A stretch of DNA of 18,237 bases from an uncultured Muribaculaceae bacterium (GCA_910583795.1 CAJTZQ010000072.1:1-18237), one strand, 5' to 3'. Positions 6,605 through 15,520 are shown, counted from the stretch's first letter. The notes: generated from the sequence alone by a model not told the origin. Program-made: numbers and translations.

Positions 6605-9600
6605 ATGAAATTAAATCCATTATTCGTGGCCACTTTCATGGGAACGGCGCTATTGGGAAGTCCTCAGCTGAATGCTGCGGAGAGTCCTTCAGCTGCAGTT
6701 CAGGCCCCCGTGTCGAATTTCACGGCAACCGGTAAAGTCTTGGATAAAAATGGCGAGCCATTGATAGGCGCAACCGTAAGGGAAAAAGGTAATCCTACAA
6801 ACGGATGTTCCACCGACATCGATGGTAATTACACTTTGAAAGTAAAGAAAGGAGCAAAACTCGAAATCTCCTATGTTGGATGCACGACACAGACAATCGT
6901 AGCCGGCAATGGAGTGGAAACCATTCTTGAAGACGATGCTCAGGTTCTCGACGACGTTGTTGTAGTCGGTTTCGGTACTCAGAAGAAAGCCAACCTGACA
7001 GGTGCAGTAGCTGTAGCTACAGGTAAAGAAATTGCATCTCGACCAGTAAAGAATGCAACAGATGCACTCCAGGGTCTTCTCCCGGGTCTGCAACTTACTC
7101 ACGAGGCTGGTGATATTGAGACGAACATGTCGATTCAGATTCGTGGTACAGGTACTATCGGCGAAGGTTCGAGCGGATCTCCACTGATTCTTATTGACGG
7201 TATGGAGGCTGATATCAATACTGTGAATCCGCAGGACATCGAGTCTGTTACAGTATTGAAGGATGCGGCTGCATCTTCAATTTATGGTAGCCGTGCTGCA
7301 TTCGGTGTTATCATGGTGACAACAAAGAAAGGTCAAATGGGTAATGCGAAAGTGTCATATAACAATAATTTCAGATGGAGTAATCCAATCGGCTTGCCTA
7401 AGGCTATGAATTCTGTTGACTTTGCTTTATACCAGAACACAGCGATGAACAATTCAGGGCAGCAAAACTTCTTCAGTGATGAGACAATCAGAAATATGAT
7501 CAGATTCCAAGAAGAAGGTGGCTCAAATACCGGAGGTATGCCAAAGAATGGAAATGTCTGGGCCGACCCTAACGGCGCACACGCATTTATTGTTGGATAT
7601 GCTAATGTAGACTGGCTTCATGAGATTTATAAAAGGTCTTTCTCACAAGAACATAACGCAAGCATAAATGGTGGGAATGAGAATTTCAATTATTATGCTT
7701 CTTTCGGCTATATGGATATCAACGGTATGCTCCGTCATGGTGACGACAAGCGTGACCGTTATAATGCAACTGCAAAGTTCTCCGTTAAACTTTCAGACTG
7801 GGCACGCTTTACATATACAGGAAGATATGTTCATACCGACACTGATATGCCGAATTATTTCGGATCAAATTGGTATTCCATTATCGGTAAGATGACATGG
7901 CCTAATCTTCCTGTCTATGACGAAAATGGTTACTATACCAACAATCAGGGTCAAAATGCTTGTATGCAGCAGGCTCTCGGCGGCAGAAGAAAAGTGGCTC
8001 GTGACGAGTCATACCATCAGGCGGGACTCATACTCGAACCTATCAAGAATTGGTTTATACATGGCGAGTTCAATTATGCAATTGACAGGTCTGAAACAAA
8101 AACAACAGGACTTCCTGTATATGACCATTATGTAGATGGAACTGTTATGGACATGCAATGGTCTACTTCATTATATGAGTATGCCTTTAAAGACAAATAT
8201 ATTAACTGGAATGTATATACCGATTACTCATTCAGTTTGGCAGATGCCCATAATTTCAAGGTAATGGCGGGTATGCAGTCTGAAGACTATCATCAGCACT
8301 GGTTCAGCGCTTATGTATTGGGCTTACAGGATGTAAATATGCCGGAATTTAATCTGACCACTGGTCTTCAGGGTGACGGTAAGGAGAAAGCTCCTGAAGT
8401 GAAAGGTGCAAGCAACGAATGGTCTATTTTGGGATATTTCGGACGTATCAACTATGATTATAAGGGGAAATATTTGTTTGAGGCAAATCTCCGTTATGAT
8501 GGTTCCTCTCGTTTCCGTAAAGGTAAAAGATGGACTGCCTCACCTTCATTCTCTGCAGGTTGGAATATAGCTCAGGAAAATTTCTGGGAGTCAATTCAGC
8601 CGGTTGTAAATCTCTTGAAACTTCGTGTATCTTACGGACAATTGTCTAATCAGTCAACTACTAATTGGTATCCTACCTACCGCACAATGTCCATCAAACA
8701 GCAGTATGGTAGTTGGCTCGAAAATGGAAAGCGTCCCACTAATGCATGGGTAAATGGTCTTGTCAGCTCGGCACTTACATGGGAAAAGGTAAAAACATGG
8801 AATTTCGGTCTTGATTGGGGTCTCTTCAACAATAGACTTACCGGATCGTTCGATGCATTTATTCGCGATACTGATGAGATGGTTGGTCCTCCGGTTGAAT
8901 TGCCTAATATTCTTGGTCTTAGCGCTCCGTCTTATAATAACTGCTCATTGCGTTCAACAGGTTGGGAACTTCAACTTACCTGGCGTGACGTAACTTCATT
9001 CGGTCTTGCGTATAGCATCAGCGCAAACGTATCTGATTCCCGTACCAAGATTAAATCTTACCCCGGTAACCCGACAGGGAACCTTAGCCAGCATCTTCCG
9101 GGACAGTATCTTGGCGACATCTGGGGTCAGGAGGCAATTGGCATTGCCCGTTCTGATGAAGAAATGCAGGCACATCTCGCCAATAACGACCAAAGCTGGT
9201 ATGGCAGCGACTGGAGAGCCGGCGACGTGATGTATAAAGACCAGAATGGTGACGGTAAGATTACATGGGGTGACTGGAATTTTGAAAATCCCGGCGATAT
9301 GCACGTAATAGGTAACACCACTCCACGTTATTTCTTTGGTGTTGACTTAAATGCTCAATATAAAGGATTTGATATCCGTGCATTCTTCCAGGGGGTTGGT
9401 AAACGTGATTTCTTCAGCCGTGCAAAGACATTCTGGGGAGCTGTAGAACAAGGATATTGGGATACAGCTGCTCTTGAAAATGCTCTTGATTTCTATCATG
9501 CAGAAGATATAGTGTTTGATTACACAGATAAGAATGGAAATCCCGCACAATGGGTGATCCCTGCAAATCCCGACGGATATTTACCTCGTCCTGATCTCAC

Positions 9601-9886
9601 TGCAAAGAATAAAGAAAATTCTACTTTGTATATGCAGAATGCCGCATACCTTCGTTGTAAGAACCTTCAGCTTGGTTATACAATTCCTGTCAACATTACA
9701 AAGAAATTTGGCGTCAGCAATTTAAGATTCTATGTATCGGTAGATAATCTGTTTACAATTACAAGCCTTTCGAAAGTGTTCGATCCTGAAACTGTAGGTG
9801 GCGGTTCATGGAACGGTAGAACTTATGATGGCAACTCTTATCCTCTTGCCCGTACATGGTCATTTGGTCTTTCAGTATCAATCTAA
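6605..9886 (+). CDS. SusC/RagA-family TonB-linked outer-membrane transporter
   Basis: This 1093-residue protein is the barrel of a SusCD pair; its SusD partner closes the extracellular face and TonB powers import. Domains in order: a signal peptide (cleavage near NAA|ES, residue 25); a CarboxypepD_reg-like domain at about 41-115 (GKVLDKNGEPLIGATVREKG, DIDGNYTL, LEISYVGC); the segment DDVVVVGFGTQKKANLTGAV (117-134) typical of SusC proteins before the plug; and the plug at about 140-243 (IQIRGTG, PLILIDGM, VLKDAAASSIYGSRAAFGVI). The large barrel ends WSFGLSVSI. There is no STN domain, so no direct signalling to an anti-sigma factor is indicated. The substrate is unknown: no carbohydrate-active enzyme lies in the locus. 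susD follows after 21 nt, so the two form an operon. Confidence 0.96.
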   Translation: MKLNPLFVATFMGTALLGSPQLNAAESPSAAVQAPVSNFTATGKVLDKNGEPLIGATVREKGNPTNGCSTDIDGNYTLKVKKGAKLEISYVGCTTQTIVAGNGVETILEDDAQVLDDVVVVGFGTQKKANLTGAVAVATGKEIASRPVKNATDALQGLLPGLQLTHEAGDIETNMSIQIRGTGTIGEGSSGSPLILIDGMEADINTVNPQDIESVTVLKDAAASSIYGSRAAFGVIMVTTKKGQMGNAKVSYNNNFRWSNPIGLPKAMNSVDFALYQNTAMNNSGQQNFFSDETIRNMIRFQEEGGSNTGGMPKNGNVWADPNGAHAFIVGYANVDWLHEIYKRSFSQEHNASINGGNENFNYYASFGYMDINGMLRHGDDKRDRYNATAKFSVKLSDWARFTYTGRYVHTDTDMPNYFGSNWYSIIGKMTWPNLPVYDENGYYTNNQGQNACMQQALGGRRKVARDESYHQAGLILEPIKNWFIHGEFNYAIDRSETKTTGLPVYDHYVDGTVMDMQWSTSLYEYAFKDKYINWNVYTDYSFSLADAHNFKVMAGMQSEDYHQHWFSAYVLGLQDVNMPEFNLTTGLQGDGKEKAPEVKGASNEWSILGYFGRINYDYKGKYLFEANLRYDGSSRFRKGKRWTASPSFSAGWNIAQENFWESIQPVVNLLKLRVSYGQLSNQSTTNWYPTYRTMSIKQQYGSWLENGKRPTNAWVNGLVSSALTWEKVKTWNFGLDWGLFNNRLTGSFDAFIRDTDEMVGPPVELPNILGLSAPSYNNCSLRSTGWELQLTWRDVTSFGLAYSISANVSDSRTKIKSYPGNPTGNLSQHLPGQYLGDIWGQEAIGIARSDEEMQAHLANNDQSWYGSDWRAGDVMYKDQNGDGKITWGDWNFENPGDMHVIGNTTPRYFFGVDLNAQYKGFDIRAFFQGVGKRDFFSRAKTFWGAVEQGYWDTAALENALDFYHAEDIVFDYTDKNGNPAQWVIPANPDGYLPRPDLTAKNKENSTLYMQNAAYLRCKNLQLGYTIPVNITKKFGVSNLRFYVSVDNLFTITSLSKVFDPETVGGGSWNGRTYDGNSYPLARTWSFGLSVSI

Positions 9887-9907
9887 CATTATTAAGAAAC
9901 TATAATC

Positions 9908-11932
9908 ATGAAATATAGCAAAATATTAGGATTTGGTTTGTTAGGAATGCTCGGTATGGCTGCGGTTTCCTGTAGCGACTTCCTTGAAAAGCAACCACTG
10001 TCGGAGATTGCACCCGAACAATATTATTCGAGTGAAGCTCAGCTCAATGCTATCCTTATGGATAGGTATGCACAAATACTTCCGGGACATGGAAGCTGGT
10101 ATGGAAATTTTGGTTATGATGGTGACACTGATAATCAGGTAAGGCCGGGCAGTTGTAACGTCAGATATACTGTCGATATGTGGCGTTCTAACAATGAAGA
10201 CGGTTCCTGGTGGTTTGGAGATATCTATTATCTGAATTTCGCACTTAGCCAGGCGATGCCACGTTATGGTGAGGATCTTGACGGCAGTCAGAACACTATA
10301 AGCGGCAGTCTTCCTAGAATTCAACATCATCTTGGTGAGTTGTTCTATTTGAGAGCTTACGTCTATTATTCTAAGCTAAGAGCATTTGGTGATTTCCCTA
10401 TCGTGCTTGAACCGCTTCCTAATGACAATGAAGTTCTCATAGAAGCTACAATCCGCCGTCCGCGTAATGAGGTTGCACGTCAGATTCTTGATGACCTTGA
10501 CAAGGCGATCTATCTGATGTCGTTCACAAATCTTCCCACAACACGAATCAATCGTGACGTTGCTCTTCAGTTTAAGTCTCGAGTGGCTCTTTATGAGGGT
10601 ACATGGTTGAAATATTTCAAAGGTACGGCATTTGTTCCCGGTGGTGAAGGTTGGCCTGGTGCTAAGTTCTATCCTTCTTACCAGTATCCTTCGGGCTCAA
10701 TTGAAAATGAGAGCAATTTCTTCCTTGATGAATGTATGAAGGCTGCTAAAGAAGTAGGCGATAAATATGTGGATCAACTCACATTCAATACCGGCTATCT
10801 ACAGCAGAGTGCAGATCAGGCACCCAACCCATATTATGATATGTTTGGTGCAGAGGATATGAGTGTATATCCGGAAATCCTTATGTGGAGAGAATATGCC
10901 CGAAATATTCTTCATCATGACGTTGCGCTCAATGCCTGCAAATCTAACGGATCTCTTGGCCTGACAAGACAGTATGTACAGAACTTCCTTATGGAAGACG
11001 GTACTCCTGTCTATACTCACGGCACGTATGCTGATGGAGATGGATATTATAAAGGAGATAAAGATCTAAGAGGAATTCGAGATAATCGTGACGGACGTCT
11101 TCAAATATTCTTAAAGGCTCCCGGCGATAAGAACCAGCTTTATAACATGGACGACAGCTATGGATGGTATCTTCCTGAAGAAAACATTCCATTAATCACG
11201 AGTGGCGTATATGGTGAAGGTTATCCTACAGGATATGCGCTTCATAAAGGTGGTAATTTCAGCCGTACTCAATGTGGCAACCAGACTTGCTACACAGGAT
11301 GTATGATCATGCGTGCAGCGGAATCTTTGCTTAATTATATGGAGGCTTGCTTTGAGCGTACAGGTACAATCGATGCGACTGCCGATAGATATTGGACAGC
11401 AATTAGAACTCGTGCACATGTAGATCCTAACTATAATAAGACAATTGGTTTGACAGATATGTCGAAAGAAGCAGAAAATGACTGGGGTGCATATTCTGCA
11501 GGTCAGCTCATTGATCCGACTCTCTATAATATACGTCGTGAACGTCGTTGTGAACTCCTCTCAGAAGGATTCCGATATAACGATTTGAGACGTTGGAGAG
11601 CAATGGATCAGTTGATTACTAATCCCGCTCATCCTGAAGGTATGCACTTGTGGAACACTCCTATGCAAAATTGGTATTCTGACCTCCTTTATAATGCAGA
11701 TAACGCTTCTAACGTTTCAAGTCCTGAAAAGAGTGAATACATCCGCCCATATGAAAGATATGAGGGACAATATGGCTATCATGGATTAACTTGGAAGATG
11801 GGTCACTATCTTGAACCGATTTCGATCAAGCAGATTCTTCTTTCTTCGTCAGATGGTGTCACTGCAAGTGAGTCTAAAATTTATCAGAATCCTTATTGGA
11901 GTAGCACTGGTGCTGAGCCTGCATCTAAATAA
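9908..11932 (+). CDS. SusD/RagB-family nutrient-binding outer-membrane lipoprotein
   Basis: The protein is the surface lid and substrate-binding partner of the adjacent SusC. Its 674 residues begin with a lipoprotein signal peptide with lipobox AAVSC, so Cys22 is the lipidated residue, followed by the family-typical SDFLEKQPLSE. A SusD-like N-terminal region (YYSSEAQLNAILMDRYAQIL) leads to TPR-type helices (HHLGELFYLRAYVYYSKLRA, about 140-160). Near the C-terminus is the conserved RRERRCELLSEGFRYNDLRR segment (about 544-563) of the RagB/SusD family. At 674 residues it is on the long side for the family. The many Trp and Tyr residues are consistent with ligand stacking but do not identify the ligand. 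A terminator lies 15 nt after the stop. Confidence 0.96.
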   Translation: MKYSKILGFGLLGMLGMAAVSCSDFLEKQPLSEIAPEQYYSSEAQLNAILMDRYAQILPGHGSWYGNFGYDGDTDNQVRPGSCNVRYTVDMWRSNNEDGSWWFGDIYYLNFALSQAMPRYGEDLDGSQNTISGSLPRIQHHLGELFYLRAYVYYSKLRAFGDFPIVLEPLPNDNEVLIEATIRRPRNEVARQILDDLDKAIYLMSFTNLPTTRINRDVALQFKSRVALYEGTWLKYFKGTAFVPGGEGWPGAKFYPSYQYPSGSIENESNFFLDECMKAAKEVGDKYVDQLTFNTGYLQQSADQAPNPYYDMFGAEDMSVYPEILMWREYARNILHHDVALNACKSNGSLGLTRQYVQNFLMEDGTPVYTHGTYADGDGYYKGDKDLRGIRDNRDGRLQIFLKAPGDKNQLYNMDDSYGWYLPEENIPLITSGVYGEGYPTGYALHKGGNFSRTQCGNQTCYTGCMIMRAAESLLNYMEACFERTGTIDATADRYWTAIRTRAHVDPNYNKTIGLTDMSKEAENDWGAYSAGQLIDPTLYNIRRERRCELLSEGFRYNDLRRWRAMDQLITNPAHPEGMHLWNTPMQNWYSDLLYNADNASNVSSPEKSEYIRPYERYEGQYGYHGLTWKMGHYLEPISIKQILLSSSDGVTASESKIYQNPYWSSTGAEPASK

Positions 11933-11947
11933 AATGTCCTTATTTTG

Positions 11948-11994
11948 AAGTCCCGCGTCATGTCTTTTTGACATGAAAGCGGGACTTTTCTTTT
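11948..11994 (+). terminator. Intrinsic terminator of the susCD operon
   Basis: AAGTCCCGC (11948-11956) pairs with GCGGGACTT (11979-11987). Inside it CATGTC (11959-11964) pairs with GACATG (11970-11975) around a five-T loop. The downstream strand runs into a T-rich tail (11986-11994). Confidence 0.88.
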
Positions 11995-12156
11995 AGAAAT
12001 TGTTTAAATTTTTTGTCAAAGGAATTGAGAGTATTTGTCGAGTAGATTTTTGATATTTATGAAGGAGTTATGGGGTTCCATAATGACTGAATAAATATCA
12101 AAAAGATGCTGACAAAGACCTCAATGACAAGACAAAATAAATTTTAAACAAATTCT
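11995..12156. repeat. 162-bp imperfect palindrome, MITE-like or long-hairpin RNA element
   Basis: Two 81-nt arms are symmetric about 12075.5 with no net length difference. Matching blocks from the outside in are AGAAnTTGTTTAAA at the ends (13 of 14), then TTTTGTC, ATTGAG and TTTGTC (each offset by 1-3 nt), TTTTTGATATTTAT against ATAAATATCAAAAA (12047-12060, 12091-12104, perfect), and TTATGG/CCATAA around a GGTT loop (12068-12083). No ORF or transposase is inside. It starts directly after the susCD terminator and ends 62 nt before the C10 peptidase gene. It could be a non-autonomous transposable element or the template of a hairpin RNA. No clear target-site duplication is seen. Confidence 0.6.
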
Positions 12157-12170
12157 TATAAATAGGGAAA

Positions 12171-12204
12171 GTCAATTTTTTTGACTAATTTTACAAAAAT
12201 TGAC
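12171..12204 (+). promoter_or_regulatory. Perfect 10-bp inverted repeat over the likely C10 peptidase promoter
   Basis: GTCAATTTTT (12171-12180) and AAAAATTGAC (12195-12204) are perfect inverted copies 14 nt apart. The spacer contains TAATTTTA (12186-12193), one base from the -7 consensus TAnnTTTG. A start near 12200 would leave a leader of about 19 nt. The dyad may be an operator, but the -33 element is not evident. Confidence 0.4.
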
Positions 12205-12218
12205 CTAAAAACGTATTC

Positions 12219-14552
12219 ATGAAAAAATTTTTACTTCCTATTCTTGCTCTTGCCTCTGTTGTGCAGGTAAGTGCAAAAGTTATTGACCCGGCACACGCTC
12301 TCGCACGTGCTCAGGGGGCTACAAGAAGCGGACAGTCTTTGTCTGACTACAAATTACAGTCTACTGTTAATACAGATTCGGGGGAAGCTGGTGTCTATCT
12401 CTTCTCCGACGGGACATCTTCCTTGATTCTGAGTGCTGACGACTCCACACCCGCTGTGCTCGGCATCCTTGATCAGGCAATTCCCGAAAAAATTGACAAT
12501 CCACAGTTCCTGTATTGGATAAACATGTATGCATCCCAGATTGATTGGCAAAGAAAAAATTCGGTGTTCGCCACACGTTCTGACGATGATGCACCAAAGA
12601 AGGAAATCAAACCTCTTCTGACAACAAAATGGGATCAGGTGTCTCCATATAATGATCGCAGTCCTGAAGTAAATGGAAAGAAATCATGGGCAGGATGTGT
12701 CGCCACAGCTATGTCGCAGGTCATGAACTATCATGAATGGCCTGCAAAGGGAAAAGGTTCAAACCAATATTTGGCAAAAGCTGCCAACAAGCAACTTTCA
12801 TGCGACTTTTCTACTATCACATTCGACTGGGCTAATATGCTCGATTCCTATTCAGGCACATCTACTCAAGCGCAAAAAAATGCTATAGCCGATCTCCTGT
12901 ATGCTTGTGCAATTGGCGTGGATATGGATTTTTCTCCCGACGGTAGTGGCGCGTGGACTGAAAATGTGCCTCGCGCGCTTGTTAATTTTTTCGACTATGA
13001 CAAGGCTCTGAAAATTGTCTACAGGGATTACTATTCTCTTTCTGACTGGACTGATCTGGTTTATGAGGAACTCGAGGATTATGGACCGGTCTATTATGCC
13101 GGTGAGGGCGATGACGGTGCTCATGCTTTCGTTTGCGATGGTTATAAAGACGGCTATTTCCATATCAATTGGGGCTGGAGCGGTTCTCTCGACGGTTATT
13201 ATCTCTTGACTTCTCTATTCCCCGGCACTCAGCAGGGAGCAGGAGGTTCTATAGGCACTTATAACTTCGGGCAGATGATTATTCATGGTGTTCAGCGGCC
13301 CAGAGAAGGATCAAAGATGGATCCCGTAATATTATATCCATGGGGATATAAAATTGAAGAAAGGACGATTCCTGTGAATTCTTCTTTCACTGTAAACGGA
13401 TGGGTCATGAATTATTCTACTAACCTGCTGAAAGGAAAGCTTGGTATTATGGTTGAAAAATCTGATGACACTGTTCTTACATGTGAAGGTGTGGATGAGC
13501 ATGCAAATTATTCCAAGGTTCCTGTTGAAGGTGACTGGATGTTCAAGGCAAAACTTCCTGATAATCTTCCTGACGGTGAATATGTGGTTTATCCCGGATT
13601 CCTTCCGGAAGGGGAGAAGGAATGGATAAAGATTGAGCCTAAACGTAACTTCCCTGCAGTTTATCTCATGACTGTTTCCAAAGGGTATGCTACATTTACT
13701 CCTGAATCTGTGGCGACTGTAGTAATTAGTAATTCTCAAATTGAAGGAAAAACTTTCAGAGGAAAGAATGTCAAGATTAATACCAAGATCTCTAATTACT
13801 CTGATTCGGATTATGAAGGCATTATAAAACTATCTGTCAGAAATGACAAAGATGAAGAGGTGGCTACTGGTGAACGTAGGTTTATTTGTGTTGACAAGGG
13901 AGAAAAAATCGATTTCAGGTATAATTCAAGGCTCCTGAAAGATATTAATGTCGGGACTTATACAATAGGATTTGTTGACGCCATCACAGGCCAATGGATT
14001 TCTGATGTGATGACCATGAATTATGAAGCGTTGCCTGAAACTGTAATTAGTTTGGACAGTTTTACTTTCAACGGTGATCCTAATAATGCTGATCCTTCTA
14101 ATCTTGAATTCGGATTGAAAATAAGCTGCCAGAAAGGTTATTTCACAGACGGTATGGATTTGACTGTATGGACTTGGCCTCAGACCGGAGACATGACATA
14201 TGTTACAACAATAAGTACAGGAGATCTGGATATAGAGGCTGGTAAAAGTGTTGAACTCAAGCTTAAGGGAAAGATTGAGGAGCCTATCATTGGTATGCGT
14301 TATATCGTGGGTGCATGGTATGGTGGAAATCAATACGGTTCTTCTGTTAGTTTCACTGTCACTTCTTCCGGCATTGAAGACATAGAGTTGGATTCGGTTA
14401 AGAGAACTGATGTATATAATATGTCGGGTGTAAAAGTTGCAACGGTGGATGGTGAGAATGTCGACCGCACCCAACTTCAGAAGGGTATCTATATCTTCCG
14501 ATTTACCAAATCCTCAGGCAAGGTAGAGACCCAACGCATAATGGTCAAATAA
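12219..14552 (+). CDS. Secreted C10 (streptopain-like) cysteine peptidase with probable T9SS sorting domain
   Basis: This is a papain-fold protease made as a zymogen. The 777 residues comprise a signal peptide (1-19, QVSA|KV), a Spi-type inhibitory propeptide (about 20-125; DPAHALARAQG, GVYLFSDGTSSLILSADDS), and the C10 catalytic domain (about 130-355). The likely nucleophile is Cys160 in KKSWAGCVATAMSQVMNY, preceded by WDQVSPYN with Gln140 as a possible oxyanion residue. The catalytic His302 is in DGAHAFVCDGY, followed by FHINWGWSG. About 360 residues of beta-rich, Ig-like sequence follow. The final 61 residues (VYNMSGVKV, LQKGIYIFRF, ETQRIMVK) look like a type A T9SS sorting domain. All expected catalytic residues are present. 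It lies just downstream of susCD but behind a terminator, so it is probably a separate transcript. Confidence 0.94.
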   Translation: MKKFLLPILALASVVQVSAKVIDPAHALARAQGATRSGQSLSDYKLQSTVNTDSGEAGVYLFSDGTSSLILSADDSTPAVLGILDQAIPEKIDNPQFLYWINMYASQIDWQRKNSVFATRSDDDAPKKEIKPLLTTKWDQVSPYNDRSPEVNGKKSWAGCVATAMSQVMNYHEWPAKGKGSNQYLAKAANKQLSCDFSTITFDWANMLDSYSGTSTQAQKNAIADLLYACAIGVDMDFSPDGSGAWTENVPRALVNFFDYDKALKIVYRDYYSLSDWTDLVYEELEDYGPVYYAGEGDDGAHAFVCDGYKDGYFHINWGWSGSLDGYYLLTSLFPGTQQGAGGSIGTYNFGQMIIHGVQRPREGSKMDPVILYPWGYKIEERTIPVNSSFTVNGWVMNYSTNLLKGKLGIMVEKSDDTVLTCEGVDEHANYSKVPVEGDWMFKAKLPDNLPDGEYVVYPGFLPEGEKEWIKIEPKRNFPAVYLMTVSKGYATFTPESVATVVISNSQIEGKTFRGKNVKINTKISNYSDSDYEGIIKLSVRNDKDEEVATGERRFICVDKGEKIDFRYNSRLLKDINVGTYTIGFVDAITGQWISDVMTMNYEALPETVISLDSFTFNGDPNNADPSNLEFGLKISCQKGYFTDGMDLTVWTWPQTGDMTYVTTISTGDLDIEAGKSVELKLKGKIEEPIIGMRYIVGAWYGGNQYGSSVSFTVTSSGIEDIELDSVKRTDVYNMSGVKVATVDGENVDRTQLQKGIYIFRFTKSSGKVETQRIMVK

Positions 14553-14571
14553 CAAAAAGACGTAAGTCGAA

Positions 14572-14634
14572 GAAAAACAAAAGAACAAAAGGACAGAAGA
14601 TTATTACTTCTGTCCTTTTGTTCTTTTGTTTTTT
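14572..14634. terminator. Bidirectional terminator with a perfect 27-bp stem
   Basis: Positions 14573-14599 pair without a mismatch with 14607-14633, and a G-U pair extends the base of the stem. The loop is 7 nt (14600-14606). The upstream arm is almost all purine (AAAACAAAAGAAC...GGACAGAAG). The T tail at 14629-14634 serves the C10 peptidase. On the minus strand the T-rich end near 14577-14571 could serve the glycosyltransferase gene ending at 14680. A degenerate partial copy of the arm (TGTCCTTCTGTCCTTATG) lies at 14644-14661. Confidence 0.85.
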
Positions 14635-14679
14635 ATTTATAAATGTCCTTCTGTCCTTATGTTAAAAAAATCTGTTGGG

Positions 14680-15414
14680 TCAGAAATTCTTTTTTCTGAA
14701 TATGCTGTCGAATTTAAGTTTTATTACCCCGAATACTGCTTCTCCGAAAATTGAGCTGTTCATTTTTGAGGTGCCCAATTGGCGATTTATGAAAATGATT
14801 GGGATTTCCACAATTTTAAATCCTTTGAAATGTGCTTTGAATTTCATTTCAATCTGGAAGGCATATCCCTTAAATTCGATTTTATCAAGTTTGATGGCTT
14901 CGAGCACTCTTCGACGATAGCATACAAACCCGGCGGTGGAATCGCGCAGTTTCATTCGTGTAACGATTCTTACGTATGCCGAAGCGAAATAAGACATAAG
15001 CACCCTCCCCATAGGCCAGTTTACAACGTTGACACCGGAGATGTAGCGAGACCCTATGGCAACGTCTGCACAATCATCTTTGCAGGCATGATAAAGGCGT
15101 GTGAGATCGTCGGGGTTATGGGAAAAATCCGCATCCATTTCTATGACATATCCGTAATCGCGTTTCAACGCCCATTTGAAACCGTGGATATAAGCTGTGC
15201 CGAGACCAAGTTTTCCGGCTCTTCTTTCAAGGAATATTCTGCCGGGATAGTTTATTGCAACCTTTTCTACAGCAGCTGCAGTGCCATCTGGGGAATTATC
15301 GTCAATCACAAGAACATCGAAACCGTCGGGATATTTCATGACAGTCTCAAGAATTCTGGAAATGTTCTCGATTTCGTTATATGTGGGTATAATGACCAGT
15401 ACGTCGCTCATCAT
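14680..15414 (-). CDS. GT2 glycosyltransferase, polyprenyl-phosphate mannosyltransferase (DPM1-like)
   Basis: The protein probably transfers a sugar (mannose or a similar hexose) from its nucleotide form to a polyprenyl phosphate on the cytosolic face of the inner membrane. Its 244 residues are one GT-A domain: LVIIPTYNEIENI (6-18), VLVIDDNSPDGT (34-45), RAGKLGLGTAY (65-75), the metal-binding DAD in EMDADFSHNP (92-101), AIGSRYISG (119-127) and RDSTAGFVCYRRRVL (157-171). It ends without the C-terminal membrane helices of some homologues, like soluble DPM1. Start codons at 15414 and 15411 both fit; MSDVLVIIP from 15411 may be the true one. A consensus -7 element lies about 17 nt upstream. It shares direction with the DUF2156 gene but is separated from it by a terminator. 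The exact sugar cannot be told. Confidence 0.92.
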   Translation of the reverse strand: MMSDVLVIIPTYNEIENISRILETVMKYPDGFDVLVIDDNSPDGTAAAVEKVAINYPGRIFLERRAGKLGLGTAYIHGFKWALKRDYGYVIEMDADFSHNPDDLTRLYHACKDDCADVAIGSRYISGVNVVNWPMGRVLMSYFASAYVRIVTRMKLRDSTAGFVCYRRRVLEAIKLDKIEFKGYAFQIEMKFKAHFKGFKIVEIPIIFINRQLGTSKMNSSIFGEAVFGVIKLKFDSIFRKKNF

Positions 15415-15430
15415 TTCTAATTTTATAATG

Positions 15431-15438
15431 CAAAGTTA
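15431..15438 (-). promoter_or_regulatory. -7 promoter element of the glycosyltransferase gene
   Basis: Read on the minus strand, TAACTTTG matches the Bacteroidetes -7 consensus TAnnTTTG exactly and is followed by C. It ends about 17 nt before the ATG, so the leader is short. No clear TTG is found at the -33 position. Confidence 0.5.
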
Positions 15439-15491
15439 ATCATAATCTGTAAAAAATAAGTTGTCATAACTATAATCTTTTAAATATCGGT

Positions 15492-15520
15492 CAAAAATAA
15501 TGCCCGTTTTTTATGCGGGC
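15492..15520 (-). terminator. Intrinsic terminator of the DUF2156 gene
   Basis: On the minus strand GCCCG (15520-15516) pairs with CGGGC (15506-15502) around a 9-nt A-rich loop, followed by ATTATTTTTG. The hairpin begins at the base right after the stop codon at 15521-15523. The stem is short (5 bp, all G-C). Confidence 0.65.

Noticed and set aside
12067..12077. Eleven-base match between the palindrome centre and the octamer array near 3334-3344 (reverse complement)
   Set aside because: Matches of this length are expected by chance many times within an 18-kb window.
13926..14474. 182-codon minus-strand open frame
   Set aside because: It is antisense to the C10 peptidase C-terminal region, whose coding frame and T9SS-like end are well supported.
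14779..15420. 213-codon plus-strand open frame
   Set aside because: It lies antisense to the well-supported GT2 glycosyltransferase and has no recognisable domain.
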